64,000 bases of DNA from Brackiella oedipodis DSM 13743 (GTDB taxonomy: Bacteria; Pseudomonadota; Gammaproteobacteria; Burkholderiales; Burkholderiaceae_B), in assembly GCF_000621025.1 (NCBI RefSeq), contig NZ_JHZJ01000011.1, forward strand, positions 1-64,000, given 5' to 3'. The position numbers and the translations under genes were made by a program. This document shows positions 25,614-37,234 of the stretch, piece after piece; within the stretch, counting starts at the first letter, position 1; the number at the start of each line of letters is the position of its first letter. The notes below the pieces were generated by a model, which saw only the letters and a program-made list of their open reading frames with translations, was not told the DNA's origin and made no database searches.

Positions 25614-26765
25614 ATGCAATTATTACAAGCCAGTAGTGAGGCACTCATTAAGCCACTCTCAACGGTGATTGGTATCGTTGAAAAACGCAGTACCATGCCG
25701 ATTTTGATGAATATTCTTATTAATAAAGTCGGTTCACGGGTTGAGTTTTTGGCCACTGACTTAGATGTAGAAATCACCACCTTTGTGGATTTGGGTAGTC
25801 CCGATAGCAATGCAAGCTTTACTGTTCAAGCTAAACGTATGTTTGATGTGCTTAAGTCCTTGCCTTCAGCAGCAGAGACGGAGCTATTGCTTGAGCCTCA
25901 AAAACACAGTAGCGATGCCGAGCGCCTAATCGTCAAGAGCACTGGCTCTCGTTTTTCTTTGTTAACTATCGATGCCGAGCAATTCCCGCGCATGGATAAA
26001 CCCAAAGAATGGATTACAGAATTTACCCTTCCCCAAAAAGAGCTGTTACGCTTGTTTAGCATGGTGTCTTTTGCCATGGCTAAGCAAGACATTCGTTATT
26101 ATCTCAATGGTATTTTGGTCGTGATGGAACCGGGTAATACGGTGCGTACCGTGGCGACTGACGGTCATCGTTTGGCACATATGGCGCTTAGTTTGGACCA
26201 AGATTTACAGCTCACCGAAGAAAAACAAATTATTCTTCCGAGCAAAACAGTGGTCGAAATGCAGCGTTTATTAGATGACTCTGATGAGCCCGTAAAAATC
26301 AGCGTTGGTGAACGTAATGTACGTTTTGAATTTGGCAATATTGAGTTTTTCTCTAAACTCATTGAAGGCCGCTTCCCAGATTTCCGTCGTGTCATTCCCC
26401 AAGATTATCAAACGCAAATCCACATTAAGCGAGAACAATTGCAACGCTGCTTGCAACGTGCATCAATTCTAGTCGCCGATGATCGCATGCATGGTATCAA
26501 ACTAAAATTTGAAGATAATTTACTTCGTATTTTTGCGCAAAACCAAGAGCAAGAAGAAGCGAAGATCGAGATGGAAGTCAATAATCCAGACGCTCAAGAG
26601 CTGGAAGTTGGCTTTAATGCGAATTACTTACTAGACGTGGTAGCCAGCGCTCGCAGTGAAGAGATTGTATTTTCTGTGAAACCTAATAGCAGTAGCTCTT
26701 CCGTCTTAGTCACCATCCCAGATGCCGAAAACTTTAAATATGTGGTGATGCCATTGCGCATCTAA
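25614..26765 (+). CDS. dnaN: DNA polymerase III beta subunit (sliding clamp)
   Basis: Ring-shaped processivity clamp, 383 residues in three similar domains, slightly longer than the usual 366-370. MQLLQASSEALIKPLSTVIGIVEKRSTMPILMNIL at the start and VVMPLRI at the end are typical. The hydrophobic binding cleft for clamp-binding motifs is formed by the C-terminal domain. Preceded by AAAGGAAACT and coupled to dnaA. Confidence 0.98.
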   Translation: MQLLQASSEALIKPLSTVIGIVEKRSTMPILMNILINKVGSRVEFLATDLDVEITTFVDLGSPDSNASFTVQAKRMFDVLKSLPSAAETELLLEPQKHSSDAERLIVKSTGSRFSLLTIDAEQFPRMDKPKEWITEFTLPQKELLRLFSMVSFAMAKQDIRYYLNGILVVMEPGNTVRTVATDGHRLAHMALSLDQDLQLTEEKQIILPSKTVVEMQRLLDDSDEPVKISVGERNVRFEFGNIEFFSKLIEGRFPDFRRVIPQDYQTQIHIKREQLQRCLQRASILVADDRMHGIKLKFEDNLLRIFAQNQEQEEAKIEMEVNNPDAQELEVGFNANYLLDVVASARSEEIVFSVKPNSSSSSVLVTIPDAENFKYVVMPLRI

Positions 26766-26825
26766 ACCATGCCCTTGGCATGGTGGGCACTGTGAGTGCT
26801 GCAGTGCTTTATAAGCAATACCTAA

Positions 26826-29291
<2,466 letters not shown>

Positions 29292-29324
29292 GATGCGCTT
29301 TTGCTTCTTGACGTAGGAGTCCAT

Positions 29325-29360
29325 AAACCGCTTTATGTGTCATGCATAAAGCGGTTTTTT
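29325..29360 (+). terminator. Terminator of dnaA-dnaN-gyrB
   Basis: Stem AAACCGCTTTATG / CATAAAGCGGTTT with six T, 34 bases after the gyrB stop. Confidence 0.9.
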
Positions 29361-29544
29361 AGTGGCGTGCACGAGAATTTACGCAAGAAAGTAGGCGGTT
29401 TTTAATGGTTCAGCCACCCGCATTTACCCTAGTGAGCGTCATGTTTTGAATCCCTATCCATAATTGTGGCAAAATTCATTAAGTCTGTACAGTTTGTTAC
29501 ATGGCAAGCCATTTGTTCTTTTTTCTATTCATTCAGCTAACCCT

Positions 29545-30927
29545 ATGAAGAGTTTCGATAACATTAAAGCGCGTGAATCTGGTTTACGCAATGCCTTGTC
29601 CGAGGGCCAGATGTCTATGATCGCCATTGGTGGTGCCATTGGCACGGGTCTGTTTTTGGGCAGTAAATTAGCGATTAGTTTTGCCGGTCCGAGCGTGATT
29701 TTAAGTTATGTAATTAGTGGTTTAGCGGCGCTTTGTCTAATGGGCTGTCTGGTTGAAATGACAGTTCAGCATCATACCTCGGGTTCTTTTGGTGCCTATG
29801 CCGAGCATTATATGGGGCCCGCTATGGGATTTATCCTGCGCTATTGCTATGTCTCGGGCATTATTATGGCCGTAGGCTCAGAAGTCATAGCAATTGGTGA
29901 ATACATGAAGTTCTGGTTTCCGACGGTCGAGCCGGTGATATGGCAAATACTCTTTTCGGCGGTATTGATCGGTGCCAATCTGACCAGTGTCAAGGCCTTT
30001 GGCTCCATGGAATGGGTATTTTCCATGCTCAAGGTCTTTGTCATTGTGGCGTTTTTAATTGTCGGTGCCGGCTATTTATTTTTGAGCCAAGATACACAAC
30101 AGATCAAAGAGCATTTATGGGCGAATGGCGGTTTTTTCCCACAAGGGTTTAAGGGAACCTGGTTTGGGGCTGTAGTGGCGGTTTTTAGTTATTTTGGATT
30201 AGAGTTCATTGCCGTGGCTGCCGGCGAAGCGACGGCGCCCGAAAAATCAATTCGCAAGGCCTTTAAATCCACCATGGTGCGTTTATTAGTATTTTATTTG
30301 TTGACCCTAAGCTTAATTATCATGATGGTGCCGTGGCAGCGCCTCATAGAAAAAGATGCACCTAGCCCTTTTGTGATGGTGATGAATGATATTCATCTGC
30401 CTTTTGCCGACAGTATTTTGAATGTGGTGGTGATAGTGGCCTCATTATCGGCCATGAACGGCATGCTTTATATTGCTAGTCGTATGTTGTTTAGTTTATC
30501 GCGTTCGGGGGATGCGCCCAAAAGCCTCGGCAAGGTCAGCGTCACTGGGGTCCCGGTTAATTCCTTACTACTGTCAGTGATTGGTATTGCCGTAGCCGTG
30601 ATTGTGTCTCGCCTCAGTCCGGATACCGCTTTTCCCATTATGATCGCCCTCACCATGTTTGGTTTACTCTTTACGTGGTTTATGATTTTTGTGACCCATA
30701 TCTTTTTTAGAAGGGCTATGGCGCGGCAACAAATCGTCCTAAAATACAAGATTCAGGGCTATCCAGTGGGTACCGTGCTAGGTATGATCATTGTTGGGGC
30801 GATTATTGTATCAACCTGGTTTGCCGAGGATTTTCATGCGACGTTGGTGTTCGGAGTGCCTTATTTGCTGGTGCTCACCGTGGTGTACTACGGTAGGCAG
30901 TATTATCGATCTAGGCACCGCGGATAG
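29545..30927 (+). CDS. Amino-acid permease (APC superfamily, AAT type)
   Basis: A 12-span inner-membrane amino-acid:proton symporter of 460 residues. The first helix contains the substrate-binding glycine motif AIGGAIGTGLFLGS. The AAT-family segment EFIAVAAGEATAPEKSIRKAFKST follows helix 6. The closest characterised relatives I recognise are GabP/AnsP/ProY-type carriers, but the substrate cannot be read. The ATG at 29545 was chosen because homology (LRNALSEGQMSMIAIGG) begins just after it; the open frame runs 81 bases further upstream. Monocistronic. Confidence 0.9.
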   Translation: MKSFDNIKARESGLRNALSEGQMSMIAIGGAIGTGLFLGSKLAISFAGPSVILSYVISGLAALCLMGCLVEMTVQHHTSGSFGAYAEHYMGPAMGFILRYCYVSGIIMAVGSEVIAIGEYMKFWFPTVEPVIWQILFSAVLIGANLTSVKAFGSMEWVFSMLKVFVIVAFLIVGAGYLFLSQDTQQIKEHLWANGGFFPQGFKGTWFGAVVAVFSYFGLEFIAVAAGEATAPEKSIRKAFKSTMVRLLVFYLLTLSLIIMMVPWQRLIEKDAPSPFVMVMNDIHLPFADSILNVVVIVASLSAMNGMLYIASRMLFSLSRSGDAPKSLGKVSVTGVPVNSLLLSVIGIAVAVIVSRLSPDTAFPIMIALTMFGLLFTWFMIFVTHIFFRRAMARQQIVLKYKIQGYPVGTVLGMIIVGAIIVSTWFAEDFHATLVFGVPYLLVLTVVYYGRQYYRSRHRG

Positions 30928-30972
30928 AGCCTGGCGTCAAGCCCATTTGACGCCACTGCGGATCACTGCTAA

Positions 30973-30996
30973 GGGGGTACTTTGAGTGCCCCTTTT
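30973..30996 (+). terminator. Terminator of the amino-acid permease gene
   Basis: Stem GGGGTAC / GTGCCCC with a 5-base loop followed by TTTT. Another hairpin, TGGCGTCAA / TTTGACGCCA, precedes it at 30931-30955. Confidence 0.7.
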
Positions 30997-31020
30997 CATT
31001 TAGATCAATGTGTGTATAAT

Positions 31021-31157
31021 CAAGTTTAGGCACTTATTTTTTGTGTGGCGTTTTACACGCTGGCTATACAAGGGGTACTGGGGAGTACAAATAAGTGCTA
31101 AATATACTGGACGATTTATCCTAATTGCAGTCCGTAACTTGCTAAACTGGAGTCTTA
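31021..31157 (+). ncRNA. Candidate structured 5' leader
   Basis: After a good -10 TATAAT (31015-31020) comes a 137-base leader. A 10-bp perfect stem GCACTTATTT (31030-31039) / AAATAAGTGC (31089-31098) encloses 49 bases. Two small hairpins inside, one around GTGT...ACAC or GCG...CGC and one GTAC-TGGGGA-GTAC, give a possible three-way junction. A further weak hairpin GGAC...GTCC follows before the start codon at 31158. I recognise no known riboswitch class. Confidence 0.35.
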
Positions 31158-31550
31158 ATGACTATTGCTAACTGTTTTTCGATTCAATCTTTACCTTTAC
31201 AGCTTGCTTTTTGTCGTCACCAAGGCGATTGCTATATTCAATTAGCTCTCAATAAGCATTGCACTGCTCATCTCAACGCCCAAGTTCAACTACTACGCGC
31301 TAATCCACAGCAACTACAGTCATTGCTGCATGGCTCAGCCATACAAGCTCGGCATTCCAAGCTCTATCAAACATTGCGTCAAGCGCTCATCTCCTACGAA
31401 ATTACCGATATTCATGCGGCGATGGCAATGATCGCTCAGCAGCTTGAGAGCCTATTGCAGATTTTACAAGCGCTTGATTTACTCTCTACTCAGGCCTACG
31501 CCTCTAGACACCTCAAAAAAGTGCACAATGGCGATTTACTAGCCGCTTAA
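31158..31550 (+). CDS. Hypothetical protein, 130 residues
   Basis: I do not recognise this protein. It is soluble, without signal peptide or membrane span, rich in Leu, Gln, His and Ala, and predicted mostly helical (for example residues 48-115). Cysteines occur only near the N-terminus (Cys6, Cys19, Cys25, Cys35). CTGGAGTCTTA gives a weak ribosome binding site before the ATG. It stands alone behind a leader with strong inverted repeats. The evidence that it is real is the clean promoter, the leader and the normal codon use. Confidence 0.55.
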   Translation: MTIANCFSIQSLPLQLAFCRHQGDCYIQLALNKHCTAHLNAQVQLLRANPQQLQSLLHGSAIQARHSKLYQTLRQALISYEITDIHAAMAMIAQQLESLLQILQALDLLSTQAYASRHLKKVHNGDLLAA

Positions 31551-31729
31551 CGTCGCATTGCCGTAGACCGAGACCCTGTACCTAGTCGCTGAAAGACTCA
31601 TGCATACGCTCGCTGATAACCTGATCTGTAGTGCCTTGGCTGTCGTTAAGGTTTTCGATAGCGGCTTACTAATACCCCGTAAAACGAATCAACCTCAGCT
31701 TTAGGCCTGCTGGGGCTTATTTTCGAAAG

Positions 31730-32383
31730 TCATAGGTGCGAGTCGCTCTCTGAGCGGATGATCTCTATACCGTGTTGCGTCAGCGTGGCGGCGGTTTGAG
31801 CATCTGTATCTGGCGTGACCGGTGCCGTCAAATCCCACAAGAAGTGCACCCTAAACCCTAAGCGTTTAGCATCGAGCGCGGTCCATAAGACACAGACGTC
31901 ACGCGCCAGGCCGGCGACATAGACATGACGGACGCCCCGATCGCGCAACCAAGCCCCTAGCCCAGTTGATGGCCGCTGCCCATCGGGGCCATGATTTTCT
32001 TGAAAAGCACTGTAGGAATCCACCTCTGGATGATTACCCTTGCGCAAAATAAGATCCATGCGATGCCAGTCAATATCAGGATGTAGTTGCGCCCCCTGTG
32101 TGCCAACGACGCAATGCTCTGGCCAAAGCGTTTGTGGCTGTTGATAGAGCATTATGCTAGCAAACGGCTTTTGCCCAGGGTGTTGAGTGACAAAGGAGAT
32201 GTGATTCTGCGGATGCCAATCTTGGGTGGCAACATAGTGATCAAATGGGGTGCTCTCCAGGAGTGCCTGTATGGGCCCCGTGATGCGCTGCCCCTCATAG
32301 CAGGCTAGAGGCCCCCCAGGCATAAAGTCAGGTTGGACATCGACCAGAATTAAGGCGGAATGGGGGGCAGGTGTTAGCATCAT
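31730..32383 (-). CDS. pncA: Nicotinamidase
   Basis: Isochorismatase-fold amidase converting nicotinamide to nicotinate for NAD salvage. The catalytic triad is Asp15 (LVDVQPDF), Lys115 (ILRKGNHPEVDSYSAF) and Cys164 (GLARDVCV). The metal ligands are Asp55, His57 and His61 in DWHPQNH. 217 residues, typical. It lies 36 bases after ggt on the same strand and probably shares its transcript. Confidence 0.95.
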   Translation of the reverse strand: MMLTPAPHSALILVDVQPDFMPGGPLACYEGQRITGPIQALLESTPFDHYVATQDWHPQNHISFVTQHPGQKPFASIMLYQQPQTLWPEHCVVGTQGAQLHPDIDWHRMDLILRKGNHPEVDSYSAFQENHGPDGQRPSTGLGAWLRDRGVRHVYVAGLARDVCVLWTALDAKRLGFRVHFLWDLTAPVTPDTDAQTAATLTQHGIEIIRSESDSHL

Positions 32384-32419
32384 TGGTGTTGTTAAAAAGT
32401 AAACGTCAGGTTCTACGCA

Positions 32420-34231
32420 CTAGTAACCCAAGGTTGAACCATCGGGGTTGCGCGGATCAGAATAACCATAGATATAGCCGTTACCGACTTGGATGGTTTG
32501 GGTACGACCCATGCTTGGTTTGACGACCGTCTTGTAGCCCATTTTTTGTAATAAGCTGACGGTGTCTGGGCTAAAGCCTTGTTCAAGCCGTAATTCATCT
32601 GGCGTCCATTGGTGATGGAAACGAGGCGTAGCGGCATTAGCCGCCGGATTCATCTTAAAGTCAATGCCATTAACCAAGGTTTGTAAGACAGTGGTAATAA
32701 TGCGTGCACCACCTGGACTACCGGTGACCATCCATGTTTTATTGTCTTTGAGGACAATGGTAGGGGTCATGGAAGATAGCGGGCGCTTGTGACCCTCAAT
32801 GGCGTTGGCTTTGCCACCAATCAGGCCAAAGGCATTGGGTTCTCCGGGTTTAGCAGAGAAGTCATCCATTTCGTTGTTGAGTAAGATGCCGGTATCGCCC
32901 GCCACAATTCCACTGCCAAAATTTAGGTTAAGCGTATACGTCACAGCGACGGCATTGCCTTGCTTATCGACCACTGAATAATGCGTGGTTTGATCGCTTT
33001 CGTAAGGAGCGAGATCACCGGCTTTGATTTGCTTGGCTGGTACGACTTCATCCTTGCCTACGATCTTGGCCAGATGATCCGCATAGGCCGTGCTGGTCAA
33101 TTGTTTTTGGGGGATTTTAATAAAGTCAGGATCACCCAAATACTCGGACCTATCAGCGTAAGCGTATTTCATGGTTTCTGCCATGAGACGGATAGTCTTG
33201 GCACTGTTGGGACCATAGTCACTAAGCGGGAAGTGGCTCAGTACATTGAGCATCTGAATAATATGAATACCGCCTGAGCTAGGAGGCGGCATGGTAACGA
33301 CTTGGTAGCCCCGATACTCTGCAGAGACCGGTTGGCGTTCGACGACTTTGTAGTTGGCCAAGTCTTCTTGCGTGATTAAGCCCTCGTGCTTGGCCATTTC
33401 GTCGACAATAGCCTTGGCAATAGGGCCTTTATAAAAGGCGTCGCTGCCGTTTTTGGCGATCAGTTTGAGGCTTTTGGCCAGTTGCGTCATGACCAGCTTG
33501 TCGCCCATTTTTAGGGGTTCACCGTTTTTGTAGAAAATGGCTTTAGTGTTGTCCCATTTGCCGAGGTGATCTGTGGAATTAGCGAGGGCATCGGCCAGTG
33601 TGGCTGAGACTCTAAACCCTTTTTCGGCCAGTTCGATCGCCGGTTGCATGACATCTGCTAATTTCATGGTGCCCCATTTTTTGAGGGCATGTTCTAAGCC
33701 TTTGACCGTGCCCGGTACACCGACGGCCGTATGCGTAAACCACGATTTACCGGGGATAATGTTGCCATTTTGGTCTTGGTACATGGTTTCGGTCGCCGCT
33801 GCAGGTGCGGTCTCACGGAAGTCGAGGGCAATGTTTTTGTGACTTTGGGCGTCATGTACGAGCATGAAACCACCGCCACCGATATTACCCGCGTTGGGTA
33901 GGGCAACTGCTAAAGCGAAGCCCACGGCGACTGCTGCGTCGACGGCGTTGCCGCCTTTTTGGAGAATTTGTAAGCCGATTTTGGAGGCTAAAGCCTGCTC
34001 AGAAGCCACCATGCCATTTTGCGCAATGACTGGATGAAAAACATTGAGGTCGTAATCGTAATTGGGCTTAGGAGATGGTTGAGTGCTGATGGCGGCTGTG
34101 CCGGCTTGGTTTGGCGCTGTAGTGCTTTGGGCTAAGGCGACTGGACTGCAAGCGAGACTGAGGCCGCAGATCGTGGCGGTTAGGATAAGACGCCATTGGG
34201 AAATTTTAGGGTGAAGGCTTGGCTGGTTCAT
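32420..34231 (-). CDS. ggt: Gamma-glutamyltransferase
   Basis: Periplasmic Ntn-hydrolase that hydrolyses or transpeptidates glutathione and gamma-glutamyl compounds. The signal peptide (about 1-34) ends ALA. The gamma-glutamyl-binding Arg is in DFRETAP (Arg139). The self-cleavage site and nucleophile is Thr415 in ESDQTTHYSVVD, and the small subunit keeps LSSMTPTIV and GSPGGARIITTVLQ. 603 residues is normal. With pncA downstream the unit looks nutritional (glutathione or cysteine supply). Confidence 0.97.
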   Translation of the reverse strand: MNQPSLHPKISQWRLILTATICGLSLACSPVALAQSTTAPNQAGTAAISTQPSPKPNYDYDLNVFHPVIAQNGMVASEQALASKIGLQILQKGGNAVDAAVAVGFALAVALPNAGNIGGGGFMLVHDAQSHKNIALDFRETAPAAATETMYQDQNGNIIPGKSWFTHTAVGVPGTVKGLEHALKKWGTMKLADVMQPAIELAEKGFRVSATLADALANSTDHLGKWDNTKAIFYKNGEPLKMGDKLVMTQLAKSLKLIAKNGSDAFYKGPIAKAIVDEMAKHEGLITQEDLANYKVVERQPVSAEYRGYQVVTMPPPSSGGIHIIQMLNVLSHFPLSDYGPNSAKTIRLMAETMKYAYADRSEYLGDPDFIKIPQKQLTSTAYADHLAKIVGKDEVVPAKQIKAGDLAPYESDQTTHYSVVDKQGNAVAVTYTLNLNFGSGIVAGDTGILLNNEMDDFSAKPGEPNAFGLIGGKANAIEGHKRPLSSMTPTIVLKDNKTWMVTGSPGGARIITTVLQTLVNGIDFKMNPAANAATPRFHHQWTPDELRLEQGFSPDTVSLLQKMGYKTVVKPSMGRTQTIQVGNGYIYGYSDPRNPDGSTLGY

Positions 34232-34447
34232 AGTGTGTCAATGAAAGGAATGAATCTTTTGGTTAATACAACAGGATCATAATGCCAGCGCTAGCGCGAT
34301 AACGCTATAGGGTATTAACCTAGGTGAGGCCTTTTTACTAAATACGCTAGGGTCTGCTACACTACGTTAATAGTTATTGTTTTTATTCACTTAGCCACTG
34401 CTGTCAGTTTTTTTGATCGTTAACTATGGTTGTATATTCTTGTCGTT

Positions 34448-35194
34448 ATGGAACCAGAGCATCGAATTTTATTTTTTGGAGATATGCACGGCACGTTTGA
34501 CCATGTCTTGCCCGTGGTTCAACGATACCGACCGCAGGCCATCATCCTGCTTGGCGATATCCAAGCGGAACAGCCGATTAATGCATTAATCCAAGAAATT
34601 ATGCAGCTAACGCAAGTTTGGTGGATACCCGGTAATCATGATACCGATTCCGAAGCGATTTATGACAATGTCTATGGTTCCTTACTAGCAGACTACAATC
34701 TTAATGGTCGAGTGGTAGACATTGCGGGTCTTAGGGTTGCAGGTCTTGGGGGTGTCTTTAGGGGGAAGATTTGGCACCCTCATGATATGGGTTGGCAATT
34801 TTTCAGTCGCCAAGAATTCTACGAATCCTTAAGCCACCGTGCGCGTTGGCGCGATGGGATTAGCTTACGCCATCGCAGCTCGATTTTTCCCGAAGATTAT
34901 ATGAATTTACGCCAGCAACAAGCCGATATTTTGGTCACTCACGAAGCCCCCTCGAGTAATCTCTATGGTTTTGCGGCGCTAGATCGTTTAGCTCAACAAA
35001 TGGCTGTAAAAAAGCTTTTTCATGGTCACCATCATGATTATTATGATTACAGTGGACACTTTATGAGCCTAGGCTTTGAAATTTACTCGGTAGGCCTAAG
35101 AGGAGTATCTGACTTAAATGGTCAGGCTGTCTTACGAGGGGTACACGATGGACAACTTGGAAATCGCGTCGCTAACCCCCATAATCCCAAATAG
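34448..35194 (+). CDS. Metallophosphoesterase family protein
   Basis: Calcineurin-like phosphoesterase of 248 residues from the ATG at 34448. The metal-binding motifs appear in order: FFGDMHG (D-x-H), LLGDIQ (GD), PGNHDTDS (GNHD), VTHEAP (H) and HGHHHD (GHxH). The substrate is unknown; relatives include phosphodiesterases and protein phosphatases. The open frame also has a TTG 18 bases upstream. Divergent from ggt and 23 bases ahead of the copper-chaperone gene. Confidence 0.85.
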   Translation: MEPEHRILFFGDMHGTFDHVLPVVQRYRPQAIILLGDIQAEQPINALIQEIMQLTQVWWIPGNHDTDSEAIYDNVYGSLLADYNLNGRVVDIAGLRVAGLGGVFRGKIWHPHDMGWQFFSRQEFYESLSHRARWRDGISLRHRSSIFPEDYMNLRQQQADILVTHEAPSSNLYGFAALDRLAQQMAVKKLFHGHHHDYYDYSGHFMSLGFEIYSVGLRGVSDLNGQAVLRGVHDGQLGNRVANPHNPK

Positions 35195-35217
35195 ATTAAT
35201 CCAACAAGGAATCAACA

Positions 35218-35442
35218 ATGACTGTACAAAATACTCTCACGATCTCTGGTATGTCTTGTGAGAACTGCGTCAAACACGTCACTAAGGCTTTGCAAGGACT
35301 GGCAGGTGTGCAAGACGTGCAGGTCTCTTTGCAAGCTGGTCAAGCTCGCGTGCAAAGTGAGCAACCCCTTAAGCAAGCCCAAATAGCAGAGCTTTTAGAC
35401 GACGAGGGCTATACCCTAGAAGCGATGAAGCTCGAGAGTTGA
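35218..35442 (+). CDS. Heavy-metal-associated (CopZ-like) copper chaperone
   Basis: 74-residue HMA-domain protein. The metal-binding loop is GMSCENC (MxCxxC, residues 12-18) in a beta-alpha-beta-beta-alpha-beta pattern. Such proteins deliver Cu(I) to P1B ATPases or repressors; no copper ATPase is in this window. AACAAGGAATCAACA precedes the ATG. The final codons overlap the end of the convergent SulP gene by 34 bases. Confidence 0.93.
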   Translation: MTVQNTLTISGMSCENCVKHVTKALQGLAGVQDVQVSLQAGQARVQSEQPLKQAQIAELLDDEGYTLEAMKLES

Positions 35443-37079
35443 TGCAGGCTTGGCATGATTTGCAGTGTCTTAGGATGCTGTTTAAGCCATGCCATTTTGC
35501 ACAGTTTTTCTTGGGGTTGTGCGCGTAACCCATACACTAGAATCGTTAACTGGCGGGCTCGGCACTGCTCACATAACTGCTGCATGACTTCTAGGCCAGA
35601 GGCATCCACATACACAACCCCAGAAAAGTCTAAGACCAAGTATTGTTGAGGCAGGTCGCGCCGAATAATGTCAAGCGATTCGAAAGAACCAAAAAATAAG
35701 GCGCCTGTCAGATGCCAAGCTTTGACTTGGGGCGCGGTCAGATCTGGTCTTAACTCAAAAGGTTCGGGTACTGATAACTTAGAAAATTGATAAATGGCGG
35801 TAGCGCAAGCGTACAAAATCCCAAAGCCCACGCCCACGGTTAAATCTACCATGACCGTTAGCAAAAACACCCCTACCAAAATAATGCGATAGGACACGCT
35901 GTGTTGCCACATCTGCTTAAAGGCGCGCCATTGTCCCATATTGTAGGCAACAAATAAGAGAATAGCCGCTAACACGGCAAGGGGTATGTACTGTGCCAGT
36001 GGCGCAAAGACAAACACCACTAATAAAAGCGTGAACGCGTGCACCATGCCCGCGACAGGGGTGCGGCCACCATTTTCGACATTGGTAACGGTGCGGGCAA
36101 TGGTGCCCGTGGTCGGCATGCCACCAAATAAAGGCACAATCATATTCGTTATCCCTTGGCCCAGCAGTTCTTGATTGGAATCGTGTTGGTCGTGGATTAG
36201 GGTATCGGCCACGCGTGCGCAAAGTAAGGATTCAATCGCGCCTAACAGTGCAAGTGTCACGGCAGGTACCAAGAGCGCGCGCAATGAGGTGCCCTGCAAT
36301 GGTGGCAGGCTGGGTGCAGGTAGGGTTTGAGGAATCGCACCGAATTGCTTACCAATCGTATGTACATCAAGATCTAAGCAAGCACTAATACTTGTAGCGA
36401 TGATGAGCGCCACAATCGATGCAGGCGTGAGCGTCATCAGGCGCTTAAGGATGGAGTGATTGTTTTTGTCACGCCGTAAATGCTTATTAAGCTGTTGCCA
36501 GAGTATGAGAATGGTTAATGTCCCCAGCGCCAGCATGATGGCTATGGGATTGGCGCTAGGCAAAGCTTGATACAGCGTTGTGAGCATACTAAAGAATTCT
36601 GCGGGCACTTTACCATGGATGGTTAGTCCAGCAAATTCTTTGAGTTGTTGCAGGGCGATAATGACAGCAATACCGTTGGTAAATCCCAAAATCACGGCCA
36701 GAGGTATATAGCGAATGAGGTGTCCGAGCTTGAAGATACCCAGCAAGATCAGAAAAATCCCCGAAAGAAAGGTCGCGATCATGAGTCCTGAGACGCCAGA
36801 CTCTTGGACGATGCCATACACAATGACAATAAAAGCACCTGCTGGACCGCCAATTTGTACATTAGAACCACTTAATAAAGCCACCAAAAAACCGCCGATA
36901 ATGGCGGTAATTAAGCCCACTTGCGGACTGAGTCCCGAAGCAATCGCAAAGGCCATCGCCAAAGGAATAGCGACTACGGCAACCGTAATGCCTGCGCCAA
37001 TATTTAGGGCCAATTGTTCAGTAGAATACTGCTTAAAAAGCGAGAGGCTGCGAGGTCTAAAACGCAAAGAAGGTTTCAT
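35409..37079 (-). CDS. SulP family anion transporter with STAS domain
   Basis: A secondary transporter of about 556 residues with some 11-14 membrane spans. The SulP signature region GLSPQVGLITAIIGGFLVALLSGSNVQIGGPAGAFIVIV is present. The C-terminal STAS domain contains DFSGVVYVDASGLEVMQQL. Substrates in the family are sulfate, bicarbonate or dicarboxylates, and none can be chosen here. The open frame starts 27 bases earlier at a TTG; I prefer the ATG at 37079, though neither has a clear ribosome binding site. Confidence 0.92.
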   Translation of the reverse strand: MKPSLRFRPRSLSLFKQYSTEQLALNIGAGITVAVVAIPLAMAFAIASGLSPQVGLITAIIGGFLVALLSGSNVQIGGPAGAFIVIVYGIVQESGVSGLMIATFLSGIFLILLGIFKLGHLIRYIPLAVILGFTNGIAVIIALQQLKEFAGLTIHGKVPAEFFSMLTTLYQALPSANPIAIMLALGTLTILILWQQLNKHLRRDKNNHSILKRLMTLTPASIVALIIATSISACLDLDVHTIGKQFGAIPQTLPAPSLPPLQGTSLRALLVPAVTLALLGAIESLLCARVADTLIHDQHDSNQELLGQGITNMIVPLFGGMPTTGTIARTVTNVENGGRTPVAGMVHAFTLLLVVFVFAPLAQYIPLAVLAAILLFVAYNMGQWRAFKQMWQHSVSYRIILVGVFLLTVMVDLTVGVGFGILYACATAIYQFSKLSVPEPFELRPDLTAPQVKAWHLTGALFFGSFESLDIIRRDLPQQYLVLDFSGVVYVDASGLEVMQQLCEQCRARQLTILVYGLRAQPQEKLCKMAWLKQHPKTLQIMPSLHQLSSFIASRV

Positions 37080-37234
37080 GGGGGATGGTGGTAAGGGGTC
37101 GAGCAAAGCACTAAAGTCTTTTAAACTTAATCCCTAGCCAGAAAAATTGCAAGGCATGCCGTTACAATAAAGTCTGTTTTTAGTCATTCTAGTCAGTCTG
37201 CGTGACTTAAGTGTTGCGACTGACCGAAGGATTT

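Noticed and set aside
30931-30955. Perfect hairpin TGGCGTCAA/TTGACGCCA after the permease gene as the terminator
   Set aside because: No T run follows; the next hairpin (30973-30996) with TTTT fits better.
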